NCBI GenBank assembly: GCA_030789695.1
Contig: CM061139.1
Coordinates: 5,657,878 to 5,721,877 of the forward strand
DNA: 64,000 nucleotides
Direction of reading: 5' to 3'
Source: Scilla litardierei
Taxonomy: Eukaryota > Streptophyta > Magnoliopsida > Asparagales > Asparagaceae
In this document: in pieces, positions 12,401 through 23,110 of the stretch
Numbering within the stretch: position 1 is the first letter of the stretch
Layout: every line of letters starts with the position of its first letter
Made by a program: the position numbers and the translations under genes
Notes under the pieces: model-generated
Databases searched by the model: none
What the model saw: only the letters and a program-made list of their open reading frames with translations
Told to the model about the DNA's origin: nothing

Positions 12401-13820
12401 AGTTGCATGAGACTATACATAAAATGTAAAATTTGCTAGCTTTGGTACTCCATATGGAGTTTGCGGCGGAGACCCATGACTGGAACAATGAAGAGGATCG
12501 CCGTTGAAGCTGTTTGTGAATAATGGCATTAATCGATTTGAAATTTGGGATTTTGGGTTTGTGAATAATGGCATGAAGCTGTTTGTGGCTCTGGGTACAT
12601 ATTGAGTCCATAAATGATACTTGGGGAAATTTGGGAGATTGTAGGGGCAAAGCCTCAGATTATTCATTATTGTAGAGTGGAATTGTAATTAGGATTAAGG
12701 ATTGAATAATCTTAATAAGTTCTTGAACTGGACCTTGTAAGAGCCAAAACATTTGATTATGTAACTGCATGCTTTTTTGTCAGAAACTCAACATCTTGAT
12801 GAATAGGAATAAAATTTGAAATTCTATGCTAGTTCTGATAAAAAACAGTAAAAACATGCTTAATCCTGCATGATTCTTAAGAATTAAAGCAGGAAAATCA
12901 ATAACATGTAAATACCATTAAAAACATGCTAAAGCCAAATAAATAAATAAATAAGAAAATAAAAGGAAAAAATATGAATTATGATTGTAATCTAATGGGA
13001 AAAAAACTATCCTGCATGATTCTTAACTGTGGGAGTTTCCAAATTCCATAGAGTCCATAAACACTTAACAATAAACAAATCGGCCCCTAAATGACCACCG
13101 CATAAAAACACAAAAATTGATAAAAACAATAATAATGGTACCAACAAACTGAAAAGGAAAATAAAGCTCAAAAAAGAAAAAAATTCATGCCAGAAAAGAG
13201 TATAGTGAGAAAAATTTCATGCCAGAAAATAATGTTACTTACAACCAAGCTAAATCTTTTGGTAAATTTCATTAATTTTAATGATAATCCACCTATTATC
13301 ATTGTCCGCATGGCCATATCATCAAAAACTTGGCGGAAGTGAAAAGTGACGATGTCAATGATTACAATCTTTACCTGTAGAAATGATCAAAATAAAAGAA
13401 ATGTAGTGGCTTATTTCCATGGTAATAGACAGACACTATGCTAAGCTCTACGGAATAAGAGTTTGAAATGATGAAAATCAAAAGCAAGGAAGAGAAGATC
13501 TCCATAACTAAATACTTACATAGGGGAAGAGTTAAATGAAATGAGCCCTCGGTAAACGTTGTAGTTACTTGGTTCAACAAAATAACCTGCAGAGAAAAAA
13601 ATTGTGGGGTCAACCAGAAAATTAAGCCGGAAAAAATAAATCAACAACCCGAAACAGTCCTATAATGGAACCCATTTTCATGGAAATTGAGGGCAGTTCA
13701 TTTCTGGAGATCTTCTCTTCTTTGCTTTTGATTTTCATCATTTCAGTTCTGATGAATATTCAGTTCTGGAAATTGAGGGCAAAGTTCAAGTTAAGAGCAG
13801 TTGGGAGGAGCTGTGGTAAA
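9480..13820. other. Helitron 1 interior, AT-rich, no assignable gene
   Basis: The stretch is mostly AT-rich. Short frames occur (plus 10000-10215 and 11742-11987; minus 10212-10445 and 12321-12650) but none shows a motif, a family resemblance or convincing splice sites. The piece around 10445-10400 on the minus strand begins ATGGCAAGTTCG and meets a GTATTT donor-like site, so a captured first exon is possible but unproven. Confidence 0.3.
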
Positions 13821-14393
13821 GGGATTGATGGCTGATTACCACTACAATTTAATTGCCAAGATGCAAACATTAAGGGTATGAAAGCAATTTCCAGCAAAAA
13901 CATCGGCATTGAAAGCCGAATTGTGCTATAATTATGGAAAAAACATGATGATGGAAACGTAAGGGGATTGATGGCTGATTGCCGCTACAATTTAATTGCC
14001 AAGATGCAAACATTAAGGGTATGAAAGCAATTTCCAGCAAAAACATCGGCATTGAAAGCCAAATTGTGCTATAATTATGGAAAAAACATGATGATGGCAA
14101 CAAATACCTGCCCAGTTCTTTGATCGAGCTCTATAAGGATATAAGCCTAATTATGCAAATCATACCACATGTTGAATCCCCTGTATCAATAACACAACAA
14201 ATTCAAACCAAAAGCTCACCGGCAAGAACATGCTAAATCCTATATATCAATAACACAACAAATTCAAACCAAAAGCCCACCGGCGGGAGAAGATGTGCAG
14301 GTGGTATAGATGATTGCCGCTGTAATTTAATTGCCAAGATGCAAAACTTTAAGGGTTTGAAAGCAATTTCTAGCAAAAACAACAACATTGAAA
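13821..14393. repeat. Tandem duplication of about 143 bp plus a degenerate third copy
   Basis: Unit 1 (13821-13963) and unit 2 (13964-14097) are nearly identical, starting GGGATTGATGGCTGATT. A third, diverged copy occupies about 14309-14393. Between units 2 and 3 a second pair of about 54 bp (TATCAATAACACAACAAATT, near 14184 and 14242) is also duplicated. Both lie inside Helitron 1 and look like local slippage or template-switch duplications. Confidence 0.8.
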
Positions 14394-15640
14394 ACCTGTC
14401 AATTGATTATAACACATCTAAGAATGATGCACTTGATCAGAAAATTCTGATTAATCATAAGAACTTGTGATGTCACAATAGCATCAATATTTATTATGTC
14501 AATCTCTCATACGACGATCAGATGTGGTAGACTTTCCCTACGTTAAGCCATGGTAAGCAAGGCGTCTATAATGGTAGGCTTCGCACGCCAAAATCCAACT
14601 GAATAACGAAACACTCTTGAAATCGACACTATAGCAATACAAACATCTTAGGACACCATTTCTATAAATAAGAGGATTAAACGTAAATGACCAGAAACAT
14701 AAAGGCACACATGAATGGCTATGTACAGAGTTTATAGGATGTGTGTCTAGAACTCGTTGTAGAAGTTGATTGCATCGCTCATGTTGCCACCTACCAGCAT
14801 CCTATTGATGACAAAAGTTGTTGCTCAATAGAACCCATCAAGCAGTAACGATACAATCAAATGGCCTGCTAATAATACTACAACAGCAGTCAGGATTCAA
14901 CATAATAAAATAAGTATCCATGAGTATTGGTGGAGTATCAGACTATCCTAGTATCAGATATAGGTATAGATTCACATTTGAAATATCCATGCAACATAGA
15001 TACTTATACATGACGGATGTCTATAGCACATGAAATAAGAAAGCCAACTCTTATACAACCGGCCATGAAATTTAAAATACTGGATGCATGCATGTTATTG
15101 ATGTTTCTCTGAAATATTTCCCTATGTTGGCATAAATTTAAGATTATTACCTATATATCGAACTTTAGTAAATTAAAATTCATATGCTACTGAAAAATAA
15201 TCGAAATATTATCAAACTCACTGGCCTTTTGACTTCCATCGATGCAATATTCTAGCCAATTCTTCATCAGACTTCTCAAATTGGCTTATAAACATATCAA
15301 TTCCAACCCTCCATGAAGAATTAAGAAGACGCTTCATTATGAGATTTACGCGTCTTGTAAAATTTTACAACCCTCCATGGAACTTTTACTAAGAGATTGT
15401 TCTCTGGAGATGGGGTTTCTGAAGCACCATTCTCGTTTACTGACTCGACAAACCCAGAAGGAAATTCATTCCAAAGATTCATTCAATAGCGAAAGTTCTA
15501 AACAAACAAATTTAACCCTAATTATGCAGAACCGTAATCATTCCAAAGATTCAGAAGATGAAGTATCAGTAAATACTTACCATAGTTTTTAAAGGTGGAG
15601 GTCGCAGATAGCAGCGACACAGATCGGCACTGGAGTGTTT
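14394..15640. other. Helitron 1 interior with one exon-like patch
   Basis: Mostly non-coding. On the minus strand about 15330-15230 is open and exon-like (reading RVGIDMFISQFEKSDEEL, then a GTGAGT donor), but I do not recognise the protein. On the plus strand 15377-15592 is a 71-codon frame without motifs. Confidence 0.25.
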
Positions 15641-16105
15641 TTTGGGAAATTGGAGTGTTTTGAATTACCTACCAAACAAATCCAACACTCAATTTTTGCA
15701 ATCAAAATTGCTCTTCAATCAATTCGTCAATTATGCATCAATCGAAATCTCACCCGAAATCGGCCCCTTGATCGGCGGATCCGCATTATCGGCCCCCTTT
15801 TTCACCGTGAAGACCTTCTCCACGTCCAGCGAGTCCCGTGGAGACCTCCCGTGGAGACCTCGACGATGACCCTGATGTGGAATCTCTTTGGGGAATCATA
15901 TGCCGCCGGGGATCTGGTGGAGGGGGAGGCGCCAACCATCATGCTGGCATCGACCTTGACCGTCTCAGATCGGTGTGCCTGGGTCAGGCGGATCCACTTC
16001 TCTCTGGGGCGGTTGTTGACGACGAAGGAGGAGGACGTCTTTGCTGTTGGTCGGAGCTCTAAGCTGTGGGCTGAGGTTTTTTACGGTGGGGGAGGGAGGG
16101 AGAGA

Positions 16106-16141
<36 letters not shown>
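15641..16141. other. GC-rich coding-like patch with a GA repeat, 5' side of Helitron 1
   Basis: This stretch is far more GC-rich than its surroundings and is open on both strands: plus 15635-16159 (174 codons) and a minus frame across about 16050-15800. That is typical of a captured plant first exon or promoter. It ends in a (GA)n tract at about 16094-16141. I cannot identify the source gene or decide the coding strand. In Helitron orientation it lies near the 5' end, upstream of the GST exons, so it could supply transcription start or splice sites. Confidence 0.35.
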
Positions 16142-16143
<2 letters not shown>

Positions 16144-16416
16144 ACGGGCTGATGTTTGAGGCTGATGTTTTGTTGGGGAGATGAAGTTTGCAGTTTAAAT
16201 TTTTGTCTTCCCCCAAAACATTTTTTCCCGCCAAAATTTAATTCCTCTCAAACTCAATTTCTCTTCACTTATCCAATTTCTCTTATCTTATCCAATTTCT
16301 CTTATCTTATCCAATTCTCTCTTAATAACACCCCTCATTTATACCCAATTTCTCACCTCTTATCCAAAAACTCTTATCTAATAACCCATGATAACATCCC
16401 TATTTTATAATATAGA

Positions 16417-16450
16417 TGTATCTATATATGTATATGTATATACGTATATA
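16417..16450. repeat. TA microsatellite continuing right of Helitron 1
   Basis: This continues the target microsatellite and matches 57265-57298. Its last 13 bp, ATATACGTATATA (16438-16450), recur at 22338-22350 on the other side of the LINE and are the candidate LINE target-site duplication. Confidence 0.8.
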
Positions 16451-16639
16451 CATTTTTTTTGAAAAGTAAGTGTGTATGTGTATATATATAAACAGGGAGC
16501 TACATCGAGACTAGACCAACAAGTGGTGCAGACGGAGGAGAGGCTGGGAAGCAGTCACCCCATACAAGCACAACAAAGGTAAAACCAAGAAACAGAAACA
16601 GGAGAAGGCCAAAACTGGGGCGGCTAACAGAAAAAGAGC

Positions 16640-19600
16640 CTAGGACAGCCCCCAGTAACCAAAAACACTAAGATCCACAGTATCCACATCACTAAGGTCA
16701 AGATCAACCAGGGCATCTGATACCGCAGCAGTGATCCTGGCGAGAGTAGTAGTCATAGGGCTCTGAATGGAACGAAAGATGCGGCTGTTTCGCTCCTTCC
16801 AGATGTACCAGACGTCCACAGAAAAGACAAGCAAGGACAGCTTGCCACGGGGGGAGGTCTTCCCTCTAGCCCCAAACCTACGTCTCAGCATATGAGCATC
16901 AACAGTAATGGATTTGGAGCTAGAGGGAAGACCCAGCCAAAGCTTGCACGTCGCGCAAATGAAAGCACTGTAGTCGCAGCGGAAGATGATATGACGAGAG
17001 GACTCAGGTCAAGAACCACACAGGACGCAGGTAGTCTGATCACAGAAACCCCGTCTATCCAGCATGTGGGTAGTGGGCAGGCGGTCGGTAAGGGCACGCA
17101 GCAAGGTGAGGGCGAACTTAGGCGTGTGCCCAGGGAACCAAACAACCGTTGCCAGCCGGTCTGGGGGGAGACAGCGACGCGTAGAAGACCAGGCCGACCG
17201 TAGAGAGCAGGCCCCCCCAAGGCCCACTCCCAAGAGTCCGAACCATCAGTAACAGCAACAGGGACCAGGAGGTGGAGGATGTGATGAATCTCCGAGGGGA
17301 GCACCCACCCACTACCACTCCAGAAATCAGTAACCCTCCAGTACCGCAAGCGGGGAGGAGGGGTGCACAGACAGGCAATCAGACCACAAGGAAGCCAATG
17401 GTCAAACCAAAAGGAAGTGGATCGCCCATCACCAATGACTCTACGGAGGCAGGAAGGCGACGAATCCCGACTGCGGATGATATGCTTCCAAGAGCCAGAA
17501 TCCAGAACGGAAGCCTCACACTGGAAGAGGGGGGTGTGCCAAAGGTAGGTACTACACATATAAGTAGCCCAGGGAGAGGGAGAATGCAGAAGCCGCCAGA
17601 GAAGTTTAATGCCAGCCGCAACCCCTACATCACGCAGACAACAAAGCCCAATACCACCCTCACACCTGGGTAAGCACATGTCCTCCCAACGCCAAAGATG
17701 AAGCTTCCAACCCCCAAATGAAGTCCCAGAACATACGGTCAATCGTAGCCAAAATAGAGAATGGGATGCGAAAAGACTGGATCCAATAAGAGACAAAACC
17801 ATGGATGACCATACGAGCCAACTCAATGCGACCCGCCGTGGAAAGAGGTCTGGAAGACCAACCCGAAATCTTGGCTATGCACTTATCAACAAGGCTGGAG
17901 TAGAGCTTAGCCACAGGATAAGAGGAAGAGAGGGGGAGCCCAAGGTACTTGAGTGGAGGGGAGGCGAGAGGGATACCCAAAAGCTGGGAGAGGTCGCTGC
18001 CCAAGTTGCATCCCTTACTAAGAATCAGCTTACTTTTGCCCCTATTCACCTCGAGGCCAGTCAAGAGGTGGAAGGTGTCAAGGAGTCTACCCAGCTCAAT
18101 GAAGGAGGAGGAGTCCGCTTTGCAAAGAACCAGCATGTCATCAGCGAAGAGAAGGTGTGAAGGGATCCCCTGGGCCCCCCTCTTTGGGGGGGGATGGTAC
18201 CGGCAAGAGAGGCATCATCCATGTGGACGGAAAAGGCTTCCATGACCAGGACAAAGAGGAAAGGAGAGATGGGATCACCCTGGCGGATACCTCTGCTAAT
18301 CCCAAAGAAGCCAGCTGGGGAGCCATTAACGAGGACCGAGAAAGAAGCCGAATCAACACAAGCCTTGACCCAATGGATGAAGGAGGGAGGGAAACCGAGT
18401 CTGGCCATGAAGAAGTAGATAAAATCACGGTTAATACTGTCGAAAGCCTTTCTAAGGTCCAGCTGAATGCAGGCTTTGGCCTCCAAAGAAGCAGAAAAGT
18501 CTATGATAAGCTCATATGCCATGAGGGACGAATCAGAGATAAGACGGTCCTTAATGAAAGCAGACTGATTCCAGAAGATGAGCCCAGGAATGACCTCAGT
18601 AAGTCTCCGACTGAGGACCTTGGAAATAACCTTGTAGACCACATTACAGTAGGAGATAGGACGGTAGTCTCCGAGGGAGGAGGACGAGGGGGATTTAGGG
18701 AGCAGGGTGAGGAAAGTATGGTTGATCTGCTTCAACAAACAGCCCGATGAGAAGAAAGAGTGGGTGGAAAGGAAGACATCTCTTCCCACAATTCCCCACA
18801 TTTCTTGGAAGAAGTGGGGGGGAACCATCCGGCCCGGGGGACTTATCACGATCCATGGAGAAGAGGGCGTCTTTGATCTCAGTGTCGGACACAGGGCCAT
18901 CCATCCATTCAAAACCACTAGGGGAGAGGATGCGCTTGGGAAGAAGCACAGGAAAGGTTGGGGGAGGAGTATCCTGATGGAAAAGGGAAGATAAGAGCTC
19001 AACGGCATCAGTGCGGAGGGAGTCTAACTGGGTGGCCGGACAACCATCAGGCCTAATCAAATGAAGGAGACTGTTCCTAGATGCCTGGTCCCTGGCAGCA
19101 GCATAGAAGAATTTGGTGTTTCTATCCCCCTGGGAAAGCCAGGACTGTCTGCTCTTCTGTCTCGATTGACTTTCCTCACAATCAAGACTGGAGGCAAGGA
19201 GGCGGCTAAGGGTACGTGCCCGATCCAAAAGTTCAGGGGACGAGTGGAAATCGGGGGATGCTCGAAGAGTAGCGATGTCACCTCTAATGGACTCCGAGTG
19301 AGGAAAGGAGTGACGGGCCAGCGGCCAGGATTTGATAGCCCTCTTAAGGGCTCTGAGCTTGGAGACAAGTCTAAGCATGGGGGAGCCAGAGTAGTGACCA
19401 CGCCAGACCGAGATGAGGAGAGTCAGGAAACCAGGAATCTGAAGGTAGCTGTTGAAGAACCGAAAGGGTTTTGGCCCAGAGTCAGGAGGGGTGATAATCT
19501 GAAGAAGGAGGGGGGAGTGATCACTGGTCCCAGGAGGGAGGTAGGAGGCAAAGGCATCAGGGAGGGAGGCCAACCACGAAGAATTCACCAGGGCTATGTC

Positions 19601-20197
19601 AAGCCGGCAGGAGATACGGCCCCCATCCGTGACAGAGTTGCTCCAACTCAAATGGTCACTAACACAACGCAAGTCATCAAGACCGCAATCATCGATACAA
19701 GTGTTGAAGTCAGCGAGCAGATCAGGAGAAAGATGGCGGCCCCCAATCTTCTCGTCAATGAAACGGGTGACATTGAAGTCACCCAAGACCACCCACGCCC
19801 TAAGACCCATGAATAGGAGATCATTACGGAGGGAATCCCAGAGGTGGTCATGATCAGAGGCAAGGTTAGAAGCATAGACGAAGGAGAAAGCCACCCGAAA
19901 CCCACCACGGTTACCACAGTCTAGGGTGATATGCTGGGAGGAAGAGGAAACCAAGGTGCAATCCCAAACGACCGGGTCGGCAACAACCCAAACACGCCCT
20001 TTCGGAGAATGGGAGTAGTTATGGAAGGAGACCCATCCTCTGGGACAGCAGGCAGTGACAATATCAGTATTAGACTCACGAACTTTTGTCTCAAGTAAAC
20101 CCACAATAGTGGCCTTGTGCCGTAGGATATGTTGCTTGACGTCCCGATGACGGGCAGGGGCATTTAGGCCCCGCACATTCCAGGAGAGGACAGACAT
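16640..20197 (-). pseudogene. LINE ORF2: endonuclease, reverse transcriptase, zf-RVT (copy 1, broken)
   Basis: The start is the Met at 20197, followed by LSWNVRGLN, the first motif of the apurinic-like endonuclease. GDFNVTRF and the later SDHSPLL motif of that fold are also present. RT follows: YRPISYCNVVYK, AFIKDRLISD, QLDLRKAFDS, GIRQGDPISPFLF, and FADD at about 18131-18149. The C-terminal part (DRLPTTHML, then CVLCGS) resembles the zf-RVT domain, followed by a last 83-codon segment. Frames change near 18770, 18150, 17820, 17150 and 16890, mostly at homopolymers of C or G. The product would have nicked the target and reverse-transcribed LINE RNA. ORF2 starts inside the end of ORF1 (which stops at 20091) in another frame. 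Long plus-strand frames here are antisense shadows. Confidence 0.9.
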
Positions 20198-22337
20198 TAA
20201 ACAATAGGTGGGGTTTTTTGACTCCTAGTTTGCACACGGGGAGGAGCCGGGCCCGATTGCGTGGGGGAATGGGACTTGGATTTGGTAGAGGTAGGGCGGT
20301 CTGGGTTAGGGATAGTACTAGGGAGGGGGCAATTTTGGGGTCTTGGAGGGAGGGAGGCACGACGAGGAGCAGGCACTGGTTGGGATGGACTGAGCGGGGG
20401 GAGTCGTCAATGGATAGACTAACAGGCATAGGGTCGTCGAAGGGAACATCAACCAAACCCGAACCCGTGCTCAAGAAACAACCAACAAGGGGAACTGAAT
20501 CCAGAGTAACACTCACACCAACAAGATCCTGATAGTTGCCATCACCAACTAAAGGAGCTAGAGAGCAGCCTGTCACATTACCAACAGAGGAAGGCAGAAC
20601 AATCTTCGGGGCAGCCAGTAACGCATCACCATCCTCATTCAAGATACCAAGACTCACGGAAAAATCACCACCGGCATCAACTAGACCCTCAACGGCAACA
20701 TCCAAACCAACCACAGTAGCAGCAGTAGGGGAAGGCACGGCCAACACATGCACATGGGAAATGGAGGAAGGGGAGGCAGGGGGAGGAGTGAGACTCACTA
20801 GCTGTGCCAGGGGAAACTCCATGGCAGGTGGACTGGGCGTTGGGGGGACTCCATGGCCGGACATAGCAAGCACGACCCTTGAAGAGCTGGGTGGAGGCGA
20901 AGTCATCACAGGGATCGGCGGTGTCAACAGGGCATCTTGCAATGGGTGGAAGGGCGGACCGTCGGATTCCTAGAGGGGAGAGGAGGAGGGGCAGGGGAGA
21001 GAGGCTCAAACCCCCGCGGCGTGGCGGCTGCTGGAGGGTAGACTCATCGGCTGGCGGCTCAACAGGGGGGCGAGATGGCGATTCACATTGGGCCAAATCA
21101 TGTCCAAAGGAGCGGCAGTGGGAGCATAGGGGGGTATCTTTTCGTATTCAACCGGCACTTGTACGATGGATCCATCGGGAGACGGGCCGAAACGAACGGT
21201 GAGAAATTGGAAGTAGCATCGACTTCAATGAAGCAGCGGGCAAAAGAGAGGCGGGAGGCAGTCGCAGTTGGTTCATCGGAGAACAGGGGGTGCCCTATGG
21301 CACTGGCCAATTTACCGAGGATTGTCGCGACCAAAATTGGATAGGTATCTGAGGGAATCGCACATAGAGAGGCACGTAAGAGAGTAGGTTGGGGTCGAGG
21401 CCTATTTGGGGTGACCAACACCGGAGGACTAGGATATGGCCCTCAAGGAGCCAGGGGCCTCCATGGAGCACATCTGAACAGTCGACCTCCCTCTCAAATT
21501 TGAAAAAGAAGAAGCCATTCTCACGAGAATGGAGTTGGATGTTACCTTTGGGTTTCCAAGTGCGGCTCATCCAAGCCTTGAGGAGACCATAGAATGGCCG
21601 AGCACCCACGAAGTACCCCACAAGAGTATTAGCCCATCTGTCCGCAGCCTGTGCAATTTCAGCAGAGAGGATATCCACCACAATCCCAGCAGTGTTCGAA
21701 GAGGGAGGGAAGAACAGAAGTGTGAAATTGGTGGCAGAGGGGACTCTCGGGGAGCAGATGGGGCTGAAAGACAAGGAGGACGTATAGCTCAGGCGAGGAT
21801 TCGGAGGAGGGGGTCTCTGGGGATTTTTGTCAAACAGGTGGGGGGAGGGATGCTTTGCAGGATCCAGGGGAGCGGGGGAGGGCTGAGAAACACCAATAGC
21901 CGTCCGAATGACTTGCATGCGGCCAGCAACATTACCATGGCGACCAAGAGGCCGACCGCCGCCACGCCCATTTCCACGGCCAGAGGGTACAACTGTCGCC
22001 CTAGAACCAAATGGGCCTAAAATAGAAGTAGTTGGAGGACGATTGCAAGGGGGAACCACTGTCAAAGAAGCATCATCGCCGCCGCCAGATGAGCCGCCTA
22101 CACCAGCCACGCCACTGTTCACCAACGGGGGGAGATCATCATCGCCAACAGAGGAGTGTTGCGAGGTCGAGGACTCGCCCATAGAGGGCATGGGAGGGGA
22201 TTCGCGTTGGTGGAGGGGTATAGAGGGTGGAGGAGGACCACCGGAGGAGCCAGAGTCCCCATGGGAATCACGAAGGGGAAGGATCGCCACAGGAACGGGG
22301 ATCGCCGGAGTCCTAAGGGGAGCACGATGTATGATAT
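20091..22337 (-). pseudogene. LINE ORF1: DUF4283-like RNA-binding protein with CCHC knuckle (copy 1, broken)
   Basis: The minus frame 22377-21295 has a Pro/Ser/Gly-rich N-terminus, then a DUF4283-like core (WANTLVGYFVG, FFFFKFERE, GGPWLLEGHILVLRCW), typical of plant L1 ORF1. After a frameshift near a C run the CCHC zinc knuckle is encoded at 21126-21085 (C-x2-C-x4-H-x4-C, reading CSHCRSFGHDLAQC). The frame then shifts to 20942-20091, a Pro/Val/Ser-rich tail. The apparent N-terminal residues translated from the TA repeat are not part of the protein. It would coat LINE RNA. The same frameshift by the knuckle is present in copy 2, so it predates the duplication. Confidence 0.85.
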
Positions 22338-22391
22338 ATATACGTATATAGATATATACATATATATGTATATACATGATATATACATATA
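22338..22391. repeat. TA-rich microsatellite right of LINE copy 1
   Basis: It starts with the candidate target duplication ATATACGTATATA and continues as TA/TACA repeat until A22391, where Helitron 2 begins. It matches 63193-63246 base for base as far as I can read. Confidence 0.85.
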
Positions 22392-22420
22392 CTAGTCATA
22401 CCCCGTGCCCGCGGGCACGG
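22392..22420 (-). other. Helitron 2 3' terminus: perfect palindrome plus CTAG
   Basis: CCGTGCCCGCGGGCACGG at 22403-22420 is a perfect 18-bp palindrome. On the minus strand it precedes the terminal CTAG (22395-22392) by seven bases. Helitron 1 has the same stem with an ATA loop, so the two share a terminator family. Confidence 0.92.
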
Positions 22421-23110
22421 TTCAATTTAGATATTTCCCCCTCAAAATCTTAGTTCTCCCGAAAATGTGGGCACGATTCATTGTAGATATTCCCCCCTCA
22501 AAATCTTAGTTCCCCTGAAAATGTGGACATGATTCATTTTAGAAATCCCCCCCTCAAAATCTTAGTTCCCCCAAAAATTTAGCTTATCCCAAGGAATTTT
22601 GTTCCCCCAAAAATCTTAGTTTCTCCCAAAATTTAAATGGCCGGCAATAATTAAAGTTCACTCGAAAAGTTATTTAGTTCTCCCCAAAATTTAGTTTTTT
22701 TGGTAACACAGAGGGACCGGGATTAGATCTCGGGTCGCTACTACATAAGAGGGAGGGGGATACCATCTAGCTTAAGGGCCGGCGGTCTCCCCAAAATTTA
22801 GTTAGCACATAAAATTTAGTTCCCGCCATTGTTATTTAGTTCTCAAAAATTTTAGTTTCACCCAAAAATTTTCTTCCCCGAGAATTTTTTTCCCCTAAAA
22901 ATTGTAGTTTCCCCTAAAGTTATTTAGTTTTCAAAAATTTTAGTTTCCCCAAAAATAATTTCTTCCCATAGAATTTTATTCTCCAAAAAATTTTAGTTCT
23001 ACCCATAAATCCATCAAGATTTAGTTCAACCCAAAATATTGGGAGAGAAATGTACATCCAAATTTTTTTCTCACAAAATTTCAGTTCCCCAACATCTTTA
23101 GAGTGAGCTA
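22421..23110. repeat. Helitron 2 3' subterminal repeats (TTAGTTCCCC words)
   Basis: Irregular reiterations of AAAATTTTAGTTCCCC-like words fill this stretch, interrupted by the SINE at 22697-22785. A near-duplicate pair at 22432-22520 includes the words CCCCCTCAAAATCTTAG and a GATTCATT. The same vocabulary fills 6249-6800 of Helitron 1. Confidence 0.75.
22679..22803 (-). mobile_element. Short tRNA-like SINE with 18-bp target duplications
   Basis: The 18-bp repeat TCTCCCCAAAATTTAGTT occurs at 22679-22696 and 22786-22803, perfectly conserved. The 89-bp insert between (22697-22785) reads on the minus strand with a box-A-like TAAGCTAGATGGT, a box-B-like GAGATCTAATCCC, and an A-rich tail directly next to the target duplication. 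This is the anatomy of a short plant SINE moved by LINE machinery. Identity to a named SINE family was not tested. Confidence 0.72.

Larger units (their letters stand above)
6219..16416 (-). mobile_element. Helitron 1, non-autonomous, 10.2 kb
   Basis: Read on the minus strand it starts with TCTATATTATAAAATAGGG at 16416 and ends with a GC-rich hairpin followed by CTAG at 6222-6219. It sits between host A (6218) and host T (16417), the hallmark A^T target of Helitrons. Copy 2 of the duplicated segment has the unoccupied site at 57264/57265, which fixes both ends; the only flank difference is G16418 against A57266. No Rep or helicase reading frame is present, so it must have been moved in trans. 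Its 5' end closely matches the start of Helitron 3 (63307). Its 3' end region (AAATTTTAGTTCCCC-like words) matches that of Helitron 2. It carries lambda-GST exons and other exon-like pieces. Confidence 0.92.
16451..22337 (-). mobile_element. LINE (plant L1 type), copy 1
   Basis: On the minus strand the element starts near 22337, encodes ORF1 then ORF2, and ends in a short poly(A), seen as the T run at 16453-16460. Candidate 13-bp target duplications ATATACGTATATA flank it (16438-16450 and 22338-22350), although they lie in a TA-rich repeat, so chance similarity cannot be excluded. ORF1 seems to begin almost at the edge, so a 5' UTR is missing or very short. Both ORFs are broken by frameshifts. 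The element with its flanks is repeated at 57299-63192. Confidence 0.9.

Noticed and set aside
19061..19816. 251-codon plus-strand frame, and the similar one at 59917-60672
   Set aside because: It is antisense to the LINE endonuclease ORF; its length follows from the high GC content and third-position bias of the real minus-strand gene.
22697..22785. A functional tRNA gene
   Set aside because: Box-A- and box-B-like words are present, but no cloverleaf can be drawn, and the A-rich tail plus target duplications identify a SINE.
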